A stretch of 64,000 nt of DNA from Asparagopsis taxiformis. Taxonomy: Eukaryota; Rhodophyta; Florideophyceae; Bonnemaisoniales; Bonnemaisoniaceae. How positions within the stretch are numbered: position 1 is the first letter of the stretch; each line of letters begins with the position of its first letter. Both the position numbers and the translations under genes were made by a program. This document shows positions 34,520 through 45,654 of this stretch, piece after piece. The stretch covers positions 1 to 64,000 of the forward strand of contig JALQPE010000254.1 in assembly GCA_030407315.1 (NCBI GenBank), in the 5' to 3' direction. A model generated the notes under the pieces. It searched no databases, was not told where the DNA came from, and saw only the letters and a program-made list of their open reading frames with translations.

Positions 34520-36852
34520 GCCTCGATATGTCCGGATTGTGCAACCTGTAATCCACCATATCGTACGCAGCCATACCCTTCCCCCGCTTATACGCATGGA
34601 TAACGAAATCGTGCATATTATGCAGTGTGACGTTTCCGTCGATGGATTGGACGTAAAGCTGTGTGGTCGGCGAGATAGCACGACTGGAAAACACTGTCCA
34701 CAATCATCTTGCCAGGCTCGGCATTTCTGATTGCATCCATCCATGCCACGAGTTGGCGCACGCTGGAATAGATCAGAGCATGACCGCCAGGCCGAAAACT
34801 CGAACTATTTCACACGCAACACTCGCCAACTCTTCGGCTCCAGAATATCGTACTCCGAGTTTTCTCTGCCGCCTTCCCGCCTCGTGTTGAATGGAGGATC
34901 AGTGAGCACAAGCTGAACACTGTCCTCCAACACGCCATCTTCCAGGAAACTAATTTTGTCCTCCACCTCTTTGGCTACATCAGTGGCGTCACAAATCACA
35001 GTGTGAATGTAAACGCCCCATCACAGCTTCCAGCTTGGTGACATATCTGGCTTGGTTTCCTTTCCGACGTCAACGAGGTGCTTCTGTAGGCGATACAGTG
35101 TCAACCTCCATAGCGTCATCTCTCCGCACCTTCTCTTGTTGCTGTTTCGCTAGCAACCGCCGCATATCGTCCTCTCCACCACCGCGCTCCAGCCTAGCCT
35201 TCTTCCTCTGTGGCTCCAGACTATCCTCTTCTATATCCTCGCTGCCATTTTTGGCACTGCTGCGGATATTTCCATCTGCGCAGGTGCACCTTCAAGGATG
35301 CCAGGCTCGGGCGTATCCTCAAGACTGTGTAACTCATCCATGGTCAGAGGAAGCTTTCGTTGCTCTCGGGTTCGCAATAACCAAGCCTTCAGCCTCCTCT
35401 GACCATCCAGGGCATGAGACGTGTTCAACTTGGCTCGCATGAACGAGTTCAATCCGAACTTGTCAGGAGTGTCGAAAAGCAAGGCTCGAAGTCTCTGCAT
35501 CAGCTGACCACGCTCGGCGAAAACATTCACCTCAGTGACACATTGGCGTATCGACAGCAGGAAGGCGCTTGTCAATGATCGCAGCCTTGCATCCACAGCC
35601 ACTGGAAGGTCGGCACAGAACCGTTTTCACTGTCTACAGTTTTCGGGACAATGGTCAGGTTTTTTCGATGCTCTCGACCGCGCAGCCATCAGACCGATTC
35701 GGGAGTGACTGAAGCAAAGGCTCGCAGGATCGAATACCATGAACGGCCAGCACATCGATTCAACATCCTCATACCCCAACACTCTTGCCCGGTATCCCAC
35801 GCAGCAACACACGGTCGACAACAAATCCAAGCTGGTTGGCTTGCGCACTGGATGTTGCAATTCCAACCATTCTACCACCACCAATGGCCCCGGATGTGGC
35901 TCTGGCCCGCCTAGATGGCACAAACTGCCCATCTCCTTACTGCGAATAGCCAAGATACACTGGCACATCATAACCATCAGCCTCCTGAACCGCTTCTGGC
36001 TAGCCTGCAAAGAATCTTGCATGTCGGATGTAGCGCCGTCCAGAAAGTACCTGCTCGAAAGCAGTTCACGGTTCAGTGGAGAGGACAATTCTCCGCGGGG
36101 TGTCTTGCCAAACATTTCGACGGCACGAGAACTAGTACCCCCACCTGTTTCGGAAACAACCATCCTCGGAGAAACCCATCTCTGCATTGAGTCCCCATGC
36201 ATGACAAAACATTTGCCACAGACGCAAATCAATCGAACTCGAATCTTCTGCTCGGTGATACGGCCGAAGCACAGCCAGAATAGACATGCATGAGCTGTAC
36301 TGCGGTTTACCACTCAGGCTTGAAGCAATTTGGCCGCTTGGATCGCAGGATTTGATCCAGCCCAACACATCAGCCATCCTCACAGACGAAATATGAGCGT
36401 ACTTGTCCTTTCCGTTTTGGACCCAGTACTCGTCTCTGAGATCAACGGCGATCATCAGATACTCAACAAACATCATGCGCCTTTGCAGGCCTGCAATGTC
36501 GTTGGATGTCGTCGCTCTCACACGGTCAGCACAACAGCAGTACTGCTGTTGGTGTCCGCCACGATAGACTCTTCTCGCATAGGAATCGTAACGCCAGGAG
36601 GAAAGACGCCCTTCTCCATTCCACGTACAATTGCCATGCAGCGGTGCGCTCCATCCAATATCTCCAGAACGCCTTCTCGAAACTGCCAGTCACGGATGAG
36701 CTGTGTCATAACCGCTGTTGCATGCTCTCCATGAGCGCTTCCACATGACTTCCATCAACATCGCGAATCGATACGAATTTGCTGACTTGATTGGGGTCGA
36801 TGAACACCCATCCGTCGTGCTTTTCACCGTGATTGTGGAACGTTCCTTCCAT
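34520..36852 (-). pseudogene. Broken ParB-like plus DNA-methyltransferase fusion gene
   Basis: The ATG at 36852 opens MEGTFHNHGEKHDGWVFIDP, then VSIRDVDGSHVEALMESM. After a frameshift near 36710 comes ILDGAHRCMAIVRG, the DG-x-HR-x-x-A signature of ParB/Srx-like domains. Further minus-strand segments at 36521-36132, 36313-35627 and 35602-35231 form the middle. LVLTDPPFNTRREGG near 34910 is motif IV of an amino-methyltransferase, followed in another frame by a GGHALIYSSVRQLV-like stretch and by HDFVIHAYKRGKGM near 34620, which align with TDPPYN, GGHGIVFCS and EVAIHFWKRGV of the gene at 53874-57074. Several frameshifts and the copia LTR boundary, which cuts it before motif I, kill it. ParB-methyltransferase fusions are otherwise typical of phages and prophages. 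Confidence 0.7.
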
Positions 36853-37290
36853 GGCGAACAAAGGTAGAGTTTTTAAGAAAGGGATAGTTGGTTGCTGCTT
36901 GACCAGGGTGGCGCAAAGCAGAGGTTGGTTGTTTAAAACAAAGTGTCAGCGAGTGGTAGCACTTCGGTGGCTGTTTCCTTTCCACCCCTGTCCGAACCTT
37001 TACAAGTTAACTATATCGAATGTTAGCTCAATAATCAATGTAATACTAAAGTAATACTCAAAATATTGTTTCCATGCAATTTATTGGGCCCCGTAACATC
37101 TCTAAACGTATCTTTGTAGTCCAATCGTATGCATCCGACATTCACTTCTAGAACGATTATTCACATCAAATTTTATGCTGCAATCAGTTCATGGCAGACA
37201 TCATCCACACTGACGTGTCAATTTTGTCAATTGTCCATTCTATTTCTACACCAGCTAAACATCTCTTCTCGACCTTTCCAATCCTCCTAG
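36853..37290. other. Divergent intergenic region
   Basis: About 440 bp of AT-rich sequence between the ParB-methyltransferase relic (minus) and the gene at 37367 (plus). No repeat or reading frame stands out. Confidence 0.5.
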
Positions 37291-37297
37291 TATATAC
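37291..37297 (+). promoter_or_regulatory. TATA box upstream of the 37367 gene
   Basis: TATATAC lies 70 bp before the ATG at 37367, with no intervening ATG. The spacing suits a TATA-driven promoter with a short leader. Confidence 0.45.
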
Positions 37298-37366
37298 TAC
37301 TCTTTAGCAGAAGGTAACGGTTAGGCTTTCACTAATACAACAATTCTATCCCATAGCTATCCCAAC

Positions 37367-38438
37367 ATGCTTCCTCTCGCTCCAAACGACGTTATAGAAG
37401 TTCAATGGGAACTTCGGCCGTTTGGGAGGAAACGAAAATTGTGTGGTGGTCTGCAATCGTCAAGGAAATTACTCAGGTCAAGACTGAAACAGACCCATTC
37501 CTCCATGCATTGCTCGAATACAAAGCTGAATATGGTTTCGACTCTACCCTTTCTCAAGTCAAGATTTCAGATCGTAACGAGCTCGTCGACAAGGATTCCG
37601 GAAGGGTTCTCCCGTGGCGAAGTGGTGAGCTTCGCAGTATGGACTCACCTCCATCCCCAGCAGAGAGAGACCCGGACTACGGCATTGACCACACTCGCCA
37701 CCGCCACCGCGGCATCCTTCAAAATTGCACTGCGGATCAAATGAAGAAGACCATAGCAGAAATGCTGGCAAGATTGGAAAAGCTGGAGTCAGCTGCCAAA
37801 CATCCTCTTCCCCCTCCATTCGATTCCAACAGCTCCATGACCTCCTCTGCTCTGACTGTATGTAGCATTCTGTTTCAGAAGCTTGGTGTGTACACAGACA
37901 AGCCCCTCTCCCTCCGGATGACGAAATCCGAGCACTCCAGGGGAATGCGACAAACATCGCAAGAAGAAATCAGAGTACAGGCCGACTGCTCCCTTGCTCA
38001 ATTCCGCACTATTGCCATTCAATGCAAGGCGAAAGAGAATCGTGACGTTCTCTTCCAGCCGTCCTTTGAGGACATCACCTTCCCTCTGGAAATGAGTCGG
38101 ATCTTTCCATCATTTTCCCCACCTTTCAGGCACTATGTGACTCCATAGGTACCTCGCAACACGGGTTCCAGAAAATATTGGTGAAGAGCAGGGCGGAACG
38201 CGATGGAGGCAGCTCATCGATTGTCCGAATTTTAGGAAATCTAGTCGACGTTGATTGCTCTCATGATGCTCCTTCTTCCGCATTTCTCGTCGGCTCATCT
38301 GCTTACGTCCTGTCCAGCCCAGACCAACGTATGACAGTTCTTTGCAGAGACTACTACGAGCTTGACCACGTCAACAATACATTTTTACATCCCCTATGTC
38401 TTAGCCAACTATCACAGTCTAGCTGGGTTTTGGAGTAA
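37367..38438 (+). pseudogene. Unrecognised broken gene with a WWSAIV segment
   Basis: Starts MLPLAPNDVIEVQWE, shifts frame near 37410 into EETKIVWWSAIVKEITQVKT, and continues open to about 38148. A further frameshift near 38140 leads into GGSSSIVRILGNLVDVDCSH and on to 38438. The VQWE...WWSAIV pattern resembles beta-barrel chromatin readers (Tudor/PWWP-like), but this is only a resemblance. A short helix AEMLARLEKLESAAK near 37770 may be coiled coil. The truncated end of copia-3 meets it near 38435. Divergent from the ParB-methyltransferase relic. Confidence 0.4.
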
Positions 38439-40523
38439 CCGATCATCATGGCAGGAGATGAGCGACTGTTTAGAGATGTTAGGCGTATTTGTGGGACCTT
38501 GTACCAACACTGACTACCGAATACTTTTAGATGGGAGATATCAGGTTTACGACCCATCCATAACTCGAACGGAGTTTTATCTGAGGGTATCCCACGGCTT
38601 GTGACACGATTTCGGACGTATGCTGCACAGTCGAGGGCTTCCGCCCAGAAGTCTGCAGGGACAGAATTGTGATGGAGCATGGCACGAATGAGGTCTTTTA
38701 GAGTCCAGTTCATCCGTTCCGATACACCGTTTTGCTGCGGGGTATAGGGAGCGGTAGTCTGGCGAGTGATTCCGTGAGTTATGAGGAACTCGCTAAACTC
38801 GTTTGAGAAATATTCACCGCCACCATCCGAGCGAAGTTGGCGGATTTTTCGTCCTGTGTGTGTCTCTGCAGTATTTCGAAAGTGCTGGAAAGAGCTGAAG
38901 CTGTCTGATTTATGTGCGATAGGATAGACGGAAAGCCAACGGGACTTGTCGTCGATAAAGGTAACGAGGTAACGTGCTCCGCCTTTTGAAGATGTTTCCA
39001 TAGGTCCAGCTACATCAGTGTGGACAAGGTCAAGTAAACCAGGTTGCTCGAGTATCGGATGCATGGGGGATTGGTGCTCGAGCCATTTTACCGGCCAGGC
39101 AGCCTTTGCACGGTTGCTGGGTTGTCGTTCCACCGGCAATTTGGAGACCTTTAACGAGGGAGTGTTTTGCCATATGCGAGATTGCTGCATGGTGTACATG
39201 TCCAAGGCGACGATGCCAGAGTTCCAGGCTGGCCACACATGCTACCTCTACGTTATGTTCGTCAGGAGTAGTGTGTAGAGTATAGAGTCCATGTCGACGA
39301 GTCCCTAGAGCAACTATGGAGTTGTTCTTTTTGATTTCGACAGTGTCATTTATGAAGGAGAGGGAGAGACCACGACTGGTGAGGGTGGAAACTGAGATAA
39401 GGGAGAACACGAAAGAGGGTACGTGCAGCACGTTGCGGAGTATGCACGTTGAAGTGACACCTTTTACTATTATAGGTAGGTGGATATCTCCTCGACAGAT
39501 GGCTATAGAGGAGGACTTGTCGCCCATGGTAACGTTGAAAGGGATCTCTGACGTATACGTTTTGAACATGGATCGGTCGAAGGTGATATGTGAGGTGGCT
39601 GCAGAGTCAATATGCCAGACTGTTGCCTTGCGTTCGTGAGAACTTTTGCACGCCTCGATAGCACTGCTGAGTAAACATACGTAGTAGACTTCTTCCTCGG
39701 ATGGTTCCATTGCTACTGCAGCGGTTTGCATTGGAACGCTGGTTGCTGGAGATGTGGATCCTCGAGGCTTGTTACTCCGAGAATGATTGGGACGACCATG
39801 CTTTTCCCAGCAATAGGGTTCGGTATGGTTGGTTCTGTGGCAGTGAGAGCAGTATTTTCGATTGGCACGACGTGGTGTTTTCCCAGATAAGTTGACTAAT
39901 GCTGATGCTTGTTGAGATGTGTGTGAAGAGTTTCGTAGCATGCTAGTTCTTCTTTCTTCCTGCAGTAAGCGGCTGCGCACTTTGTCAAAGGTGAACGAAG
40001 GGTCGTCATCTCCAATTGCATCGAGTGCCGTGATCAACGTTCGGAAGGATGATGGGAGGCCGTTGAGTACAGCCATGGCCATTTCCTTTTCGTCAATCTT
40101 GACGTCCATTGACTCGAGGTGGGAAGCCATTTGACGTACACGATTGATATATACAAGCATTTGCTCCCCTTGCTTCATTGTTGCAGTGTAGAAGTCACGA
40201 CGAGCAGCGAGCTTGTTGAGAAGAGTGTGACGTTGATGGACGTTGCAGATCTCTTGCCACATTTCTAGGGCGGTAGTAGTGTGGCGAACGTTTTTCAGCA
40301 TTTCGTCTGACAGACTGATGCCGATTGCCATGCGAGCAGTCTTGTCTTTACGAGTCCATTTAGACAATGCCTCTGGATCCTCTGGAGGAGGGCGGCATAG
40401 AATGGGATCGATCATGTCGTCCACCTCGCGGTGGCCGAGGATGAGCTCCATCTTTTGCTTCCATGAGTGGAAGTTGGAGTAATCCAGCTTTTCAATGCGA
40501 ATGCCGGATGAATTGCTCTCCAT
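38435..40523 (-). pseudogene. Copia-3 gag, protease and integrase
   Basis: One open frame of 497 codons (40523-39030) covers Gag (MESNSSGIRIEKLDYSNFHS), the knuckle CSHCHRTNHTEPYC, protease DSAATSHITFDRSM and the pre-integrase LWHRRLGHVHHAAISHM...CKGCLAGK. A frame change near 39060 leads to the integrase core: HTDVAGPM, DDKSRWLSVYP, LRSDGGGEYFS and PQQNGVSERMNWTLKD. The catalytic residues are present. The element ends before the RT region, so it could not replicate alone. Confidence 0.9.
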
Positions 40524-40699
40524 GGCTCTGTATTATGTCTTATCTGTTCGACCCTTCCCAAGTGGACAACCGATAGTCGTCTAGGACCAAGCTGGGATCT
40601 ATAGGATAAAGACTTTTAGCTAAGAGCTAGATGAGTGGAGAACAAGAAACAAGGTTTATCAAAGAGAAATCAGCTAGATTTCTAGTGTGTCTAGAGAAG

Positions 40700-41123
40700 G
40701 GGAGTACTACTTATCGGAGGACGAGGAAGCCTTAGAGGCTTTAGCGGCTTTGAGAGTCTTCTCGATGGCACGGTGGCGACTACCGCGGAGGTGGTTGTCG
40801 AACTCGCTCTGGGTGCGAACGATGACACCGCAGGGTTGCAGACCTTGAGACCACCTTCCTTGAGGCGTTCGATAGTCTTCTTATGTCTAGAGCCGCTGAA
40901 GTGTGCGACTCTAGACTCGGCGGAGTTGAGAAAGACGTTGCAGTGATGGCACCTCGAGCGGTTTGCCTTTTTGTGAGCGGCGTACTTCTTCTTGTTATCC
41001 CTCCTTTCGGCGATGCTGTAGGCTTTGCGGAAGACCCGGTCTTGAAGAGACTCCCCTCGCGACGAAGCCTGGGAGGCTGCTCGTCGGTGCGCGGTTCCAC
41101 GCGGTCTTCGTCACTGCTAGACA
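40700..41123 (-). pseudogene. Two-zinc-finger ORF upstream of gag (copia-3 copy)
   Basis: Counterpart of 29358-29771. After the spliced ATG it reads SSSDEDRVEPRTDEQPPRL, then shifts frame relative to the finger region. The second finger keeps its C-terminal histidines here (FDNHLRGSRHRAIEKTL near 40795) and ends in a Lys/Ala/Ser tail (KAAKASKA). A one-base loss near 40836, in the second-finger cysteine region, breaks the frame. Comparing the two copies shows that the ancestral ORF had two complete U1-type fingers. Confidence 0.7.
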
Positions 41124-41220
41124 CTGCAGAGAGAAGAGAACAAGAGTGTTAGAAGTTATACCGATCAATACTAAGGTCTAAACCTTGAAATAGACCAAAA
41201 GGTGAAAGGTATAAACTTAC
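41124..41220 (-). other. 97-nt leader intron of copia-3
   Basis: Donor GTAAGT starting at 41220 and acceptor CTGCAG ending at 41124. It joins A (41221) to TG (41123-41122), making the ORF's ATG. Same length and edges as in copia-2. Confidence 0.65.
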
Positions 41221-41401
41221 TTGTGGAAAGCGTTGACAATGAAACCAAACGTTGGATGAGTTTATTCGGTGATAGGTAGAGGCTATAACGCTATACCGAT
41301 CAGGACAAGGTCACTGTCTTACAAGAGCAGGACCGAGTTGAGAAAGGTATAGACTAGCCAATATAAAAGCAAAGGTCGATTCCAGTAATTGGGCCTTGAG
41401 T

Positions 41402-41475
41402 GGCCCGGTAGCCGAGTGGGTTTGACGGTCCACGGAGATGTACCGAGCCTTGGTTCGAGTCCCAGCAGCGACGCT
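41402..41475 (+). other. tRNA-like segment in copia-3 leader
   Basis: A box TAGCCGAGTGGG (41409-41420) and B box GGTTCGAGTCC (41452-41462), 31 nt apart, antisense to the element. A 4-bp D stem and most of a T stem can be drawn, but the acceptor does not pair. Confidence 0.6.
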
Positions 41476-41624
41476 GGCCAAACTTTTTCCTTCGCAGGCG
41501 AACCCCAGTTAAAAGAATGATGTCACCTGATGACGAGGACCCGGAGACGGATAGCAAGGTGAGAGAGTGTCAGTGTGACACAGCGTGGATAGCAGGATGT
41601 CAGTGCCAGGATGACACAGTGTCG

Positions 41625-41710
41625 GCGCGAAGCGGCGACAGAGGTGCGGCGCGGCGACAGAGGTGCGGCGCGGCGACAGAGGTGCGCGGCGGCGACAGAG
41701 GTGCGCGGCG
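41625..41710 (-). repeat. Short form of the 19-bp leader satellite (about five units)
   Basis: GCGACAGAGGTGCGGCGCG-type units on the plus strand. This is the same sequence and position as the array of about 90 units in copia-2, showing the ancestral short state or a contraction. Confidence 0.9.
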
Positions 41711-41933
41711 GCCGAGGAAGAACGGAGTGATGGCCGCGGGAGCGTGGAGGAGACGCTCAGAAAGACCGCGGAAGCGCGGGAAGGCGCAGAACGGAAGAAA
41801 AGCGCGCAAACGAAGAGACGGGAAAACGAGGCAAGAACGAGACGAAATAGGTAAGAGAACGCCGACGCAAACGACGCACTTACCAAAGCGCGAGAGATAT
41901 TGAAACGACCTACGAGCGCGCTGGGCCATAACC

Positions 41934-42425
41934 TGTTGGAACGAAATGGTCGCTTACCGAGCGTTTATTGAATCTGCGAGCGCACTACATTATTTGTATT
42001 CTCGCCGAGGTGCGCCGGCGGTGCTAAGGACAGCCTGTTAATAGCTGCTCCAGACAGACTGTCACTGACAGTCTGTCCTGGTAAGCACCCGCTGCCAATC
42101 TGGTACACGTGGGCTTCTCAATCATATCACCCACACGTGTACACTTATCATAACATTTCCCCTCTGCCATGATGGCAACCCATCCTGGCTTTTCTAATTA
42201 CTAATTGAAAGTATGACAAACAAATTGAAACTTCAGACGCTATTTCCTCCATGAAGAAAGGTCGTAGAAGCTTCGGAGAAGTTGCTACCCGACTAATTCG
42301 GGCACGCTGAACATGATGAGATAGGTTTTGGAGCGCCTAGAGCACTCCTTGTAGGAGAAATCGAGGGTTAAAGTTTTCTCACGTAACTGAGCCCCTCAGG
42401 GCCTATTACAGTGAGTGCTTCAGCC
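41934..42425 (-). repeat. 5' LTR of copia-3
   Basis: Collinear with the copia-2 LTRs on the minus strand. The inner edge TGTTGGAACG is at 41934. The outer edge AGTGCTTCAGCC at 42425 is mutated from AGTGCTTCAACA. The primer site TAACC...GGGCC with one base lost abuts it. Confidence 0.85.
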
Positions 42426-42429
42426 GGTT

Positions 42430-42530
42430 TTTCAACGAGGAACACGATGAGCCATATTTCAAGGCTCCTAGAGGACTCCTTCATCGAGATTTTCACAGGA
42501 GATTCTCGAGATTGAGTGCTTCTGTTGCTG
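42430..42530 (-). repeat. Fragment of a diverged copia LTR
   Basis: AACACGATGAGCCATATTTC...CTAGAGGACTCCTTCAT...GATTGAGTGCTTC parallels the outer part of the adjacent copia-3 LTR with many changes. Probably a remnant of a related older insertion. Confidence 0.55.
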
Positions 42531-43705
42531 TGACTCAATTATTCGCAACAATATTTACGTTTTCCGCGGAATTCGAATTCGGCGGACACGACCGGCGACA
42601 GCAATGCACGAACATTGCTGGCGCATGCGCGCGCGCAACCGGCACACGTGTGCAACGAACGTACTGGCAACGGCCAACGGACCAACGGGTCCCTACGTGT
42701 GACCCACAAGGTCCTTTCCCATTCGGGGACGTTACGAGCAGTGTTTACACTGTAAAGCGATGCCATCGTGGCTATATAGGTATTGGCATCGTGCCGGGAG
42801 GAAAGGGGACAAGATATCGAACGAGCAACGGCTCTAGTCTACGACTGACTTCTACGTTTTACGTTTACGTTTTGCCTAGCGAGGCTTCGTCTCCGTCGAG
42901 CTGCGTACTCCCTACCCATCGCCGCACGTAAGGCTGATTGCGTGTAGTGCCTCCGGGCTTGGTTGAGAGCGCCTCCGGTGACGTACCACCTCGTTTGCTA
43001 ACGTAATCCTCGCGTGGATTGTTGCGTCGTGACGCTCGTGTCTACTCGCTAACCACTCTACCTTCTACCGTTCTAACAATACAGTCAAACACCAGCGGGT
43101 GGACTGCTCGTTTCGTTTCGTAAGGACAGCGTGTCCACTGGCTCGTACCAGCTACTACGTCTAACGAACTATCGTTCCACAGTGTCTGAGGGCTGGAGAG
43201 CCAGACATCCCACTTACAGAACCTACATCGGAAGTCTTCCTTCCTGGAGGGATTCTTGATTCTCAAGACTATCCTCTGACCAGTCCTGTGCTGTCGCCAA
43301 TTGTATTCCCTATACATCCTATTCCACTTGTTGGCTGTTAGCTAGGTGGACCGACAGGGTCACGGATACGGGTAACGCAGGCTTGATAGGGGTAAGGACT
43401 TGGACTAAGAGGGGTGGAGAGGAGATAGGAAAACTTGAGGAAAGTTGGGTACGGTCGACTCGAGAAACTTTCTTATAGGGTAAGGACACCGAAGGGTTTA
43501 CACCGTAAACTGGTGGGGATATCCCGAACGGATCGTTGAACCACATTCCCTGAGGTGGGTGTGATCAGAGTGCTGAAATTCCTCTCTCCACGGGTAGAGG
43601 ACCCGTCGTCAAAGGACGAATCCTTCAAAATTGGAAACTGGAAATTTATTGTTGAAGAAGAAAGAAGTTTTTTTTAGTTTTAAGTTTGGGAAGAACACTG
43701 TCATT

Positions 43706-44491
43706 ATGTCGTTATTGAAGCCCAATAAGCCCCCGACATTCGATGGAACGCGTGATTCGTTTACTGTTCGGACGTGGCTACACTCTGTTGGAAGGTACAT
43801 TTCTCTCATTCAGGTAGGCTCGGATGCAGAAATATCCGATAAACAAGCTATTGATTTCGCTTCGACGTTCATGACAGGGGTGGCTGCCAACTGGTGGTTT
43901 ACCGTTGTCAACGGAGCGAAAATGCCTGATTCTCGGGAGGCCTTCTCAAACCTGGTTATGCAAGAGTTTGTTCCTCAAGATAGTGCTGTTAGAGCTCGCG
44001 ATAAGCTCAGCAAGTTGAAACAGAAAACAAGCGTTTCTGCCTATCTTTCCGAGTTTAGGAACATCGTAATCAATATCCAGGATATGAGTGAGGGTGAGAA
44101 GTTGGCTCGTTTCTGTGAAGGTCTTAAGGCTCATATTCTTCTTGATGTTCGCAAGAACAATCCATCGGACCTTGATGCCGCTGCGAACATTGCTCTTAGC
44201 GTTGATGATGCTTATTACGGAGCTGGGTTCTATACAGGAAAAGTTGTTCCTTCAAGTTATTCCGGGTACGCTCCCATGGAAATCGGCAACTTCGAGAAAA
44301 GCTATTCGATGAATGCCCAGAAGAGGAAGAATATTCGTGAGAACCTATGCTTTGTATGTCACAAGCCCGGTTGCAGAGCGTATAGGCACAAAGGGGAAGT
44401 CAAGAAGAGGCTTAATACGAACAACACTCAGGTTCATTGGGGAAAACCAAGTTCCTTTCGTTTCCACAGGAAAACTAGTCGGTCCTCCTAA
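43706..44491 (+). CDS. Ty3/gypsy Gag (second element)
   Basis: MSLLKPNKPPTFDGTRDSFT, then VRTWLHSVGRYISLI, a typical retrotransposon Gag N-terminus with the PPTFDG-x-W/WL pattern. The capsid region includes ANWWFTVV and VSAYLSEFRNIVINIQDMSE. It ends with a cysteine module CFVCHKPGCRAYRH, a CCCH-like variant knuckle. I choose the ATG at 43706 over an upstream in-frame start because the family begins here. A frameshift near 44490 separates gag from pol. Confidence 0.8.
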   Translation: MSLLKPNKPPTFDGTRDSFTVRTWLHSVGRYISLIQVGSDAEISDKQAIDFASTFMTGVAANWWFTVVNGAKMPDSREAFSNLVMQEFVPQDSAVRARDKLSKLKQKTSVSAYLSEFRNIVINIQDMSEGEKLARFCEGLKAHILLDVRKNNPSDLDAAANIALSVDDAYYGAGFYTGKVVPSSYSGYAPMEIGNFEKSYSMNAQKRKNIRENLCFVCHKPGCRAYRHKGEVKKRLNTNNTQVHWGKPSSFRFHRKTSRSS

Positions 44492-44689
44492 AAATAAGTT
44501 ATACGCTCAGGATGGACCTGAAAGGAATGTGAATGTTCGATGCGTTGATGCGCAAGTTAAGAGACCAGAAAAGCCAGGAAGGGCTGTTCCAAGGCAGGAG
44601 AAGGGCCGTGTAGAGCCGAGAGTCTTGAAGCTGAATCAAATACTATTGTTGGGAAAGAATGCATCCCTACTGATGAACCTATACCAGTA

Positions 44690-45359
44690 GATCCATTATT
44701 GGTTTTCCATGGGAAGTTGAACGGATTACCAGTCAAAGTATTGAAAGATGATGGATGCAATACCAACGTAGTAGGGGCCGAGTTTCTGAGAAAGCAGAAA
44801 TCTCGAGGAAATTTCAAATTCATGATTCAGAAAGAGAAAATACAAGTCTCACACTCTCGAAAAGGTTCCACGGAAGAAGCATCTGAAGTAATCATCAAAG
44901 GAACATTGAATATGGGTTCACATACCTATACATCAAATTGGGTTGTTGCCAATTGTAGGTATGATGTTCTTTTGGGGATGCCATCGCATGTCGCCCACAA
45001 TCCAGTTATCGATTACAAGAAAAGGATTGTGAAATGTGGCCATCAGTTGCTTCACGCCTGTAAAGATCCTGATGATCCAAGGATTCATGTGACGAATCCT
45101 GGAGTGAGAAAATTCAGAAGAATGTTACGGAACAGGAAGAACAGTAATGACTTTGAAGTGTATCAAGTGTTCGAAAAGGAAAATATTCAGGGAATAAAAG
45201 GTTCCAAACACAGTGAGAGGTTGGGGAAGTTACTGACAAAGTACCAGGAAGTGTTCAGAAGTGATCTTCCAGATGGACTTCCTCCCAAACGAACAGTAGA
45301 TCACGCGATCGATGTTCAGAAAGATGCTAAAACTCCACTGAGACCTCTATTTCAGCTGT
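44690..45359 (+). pseudogene. Protease and RT N-terminus of second Ty3/gypsy element
   Basis: Contains a retropepsin-like start LPVKVLKDDGCNTNVV, with DDG in place of the usual DSG/DTG, and the second block YDVLLGMPSHVAHNPVIDY. A connection segment LLTKYQEVFRSDLPDGLPP then leads into HAIDVQKDAKTPLRPLFQLS, the first RT motif (H-x-I...P-R-P-x-F). The sequence then breaks into tandem repeats. The DDG change may inactivate the protease. Confidence 0.7.
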
Positions 45360-45531
45360 CCACTTTCTCTAGTACATATGGCGGAATACTAGGGCCCGAC
45401 ATCCACTTTCTCTAGTACATATGGCGGAATACTAGGACCCGACATCCACTTTCTCTAGTACATATGGCGGAATACTAGGACCCGACATCCACTTTCTCTA
45501 GTACATATGGCGGAATACTAGGACCCGACAT
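45360..45531. repeat. Four 43-bp tandem repeats
   Basis: Exact head-to-tail copies at 45360-45402, 45403-45445, 45446-45488 and 45489-45531, containing CTAGTACATATGGCGGAATA. They differ at a single G/A. The array begins at the base where the retroelement RT is cut. Confidence 0.95.
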
Positions 45532-45654
45532 CCAGTATACAATATATCAGCGAAAACCGGGAGGGAAGAAATTACAGCGGATGGTAAATTCAGGGCCCCA
45601 TATCGGACCGTATTTTATTCTCTCATTTAGGAAACTGCTCGTATACAATACGTC

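Larger units (their letters stand above)
38435..42425 (-). mobile_element. Copia-3: 3'-truncated Ty1/copia copy on the minus strand
   Basis: Reads right to left: LTR (42425-41934), half-tRNA primer site, short leader with about five satellite units, tRNA-like segment, 97-nt intron, zinc-finger ORF, gag, protease and integrase. It stops in integrase near 38435, where the AMMIGYS segment runs into unrelated DNA. RT, RNase H and the 3' LTR are absent. It lies inverted relative to copia-2 about 4 kb away. It preserves a compact leader, useful as a reference for the expanded copia-2 leader. Confidence 0.9.
42560..45359 (+). mobile_element. Second Ty3/gypsy element, truncated in pol
   Basis: A TATA-bearing LTR-like region (CTATATAGG near 42771), an untranslated leader to about 43700, gag (43706-44491), a protease-like segment and only the first residues of RT. 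The element stops exactly where the 43-bp tandem repeat begins (45360). LTR and primer-site borders could not be fixed. It is unlike the chromovirus at 10700 in gag sequence. Confidence 0.7.

Noticed and set aside
42512..42931. 139-codon plus-strand frame in the second Ty3/gypsy LTR region
   Set aside because: It spans a TATA box and LTR-like sequence, and its composition is not protein-like.
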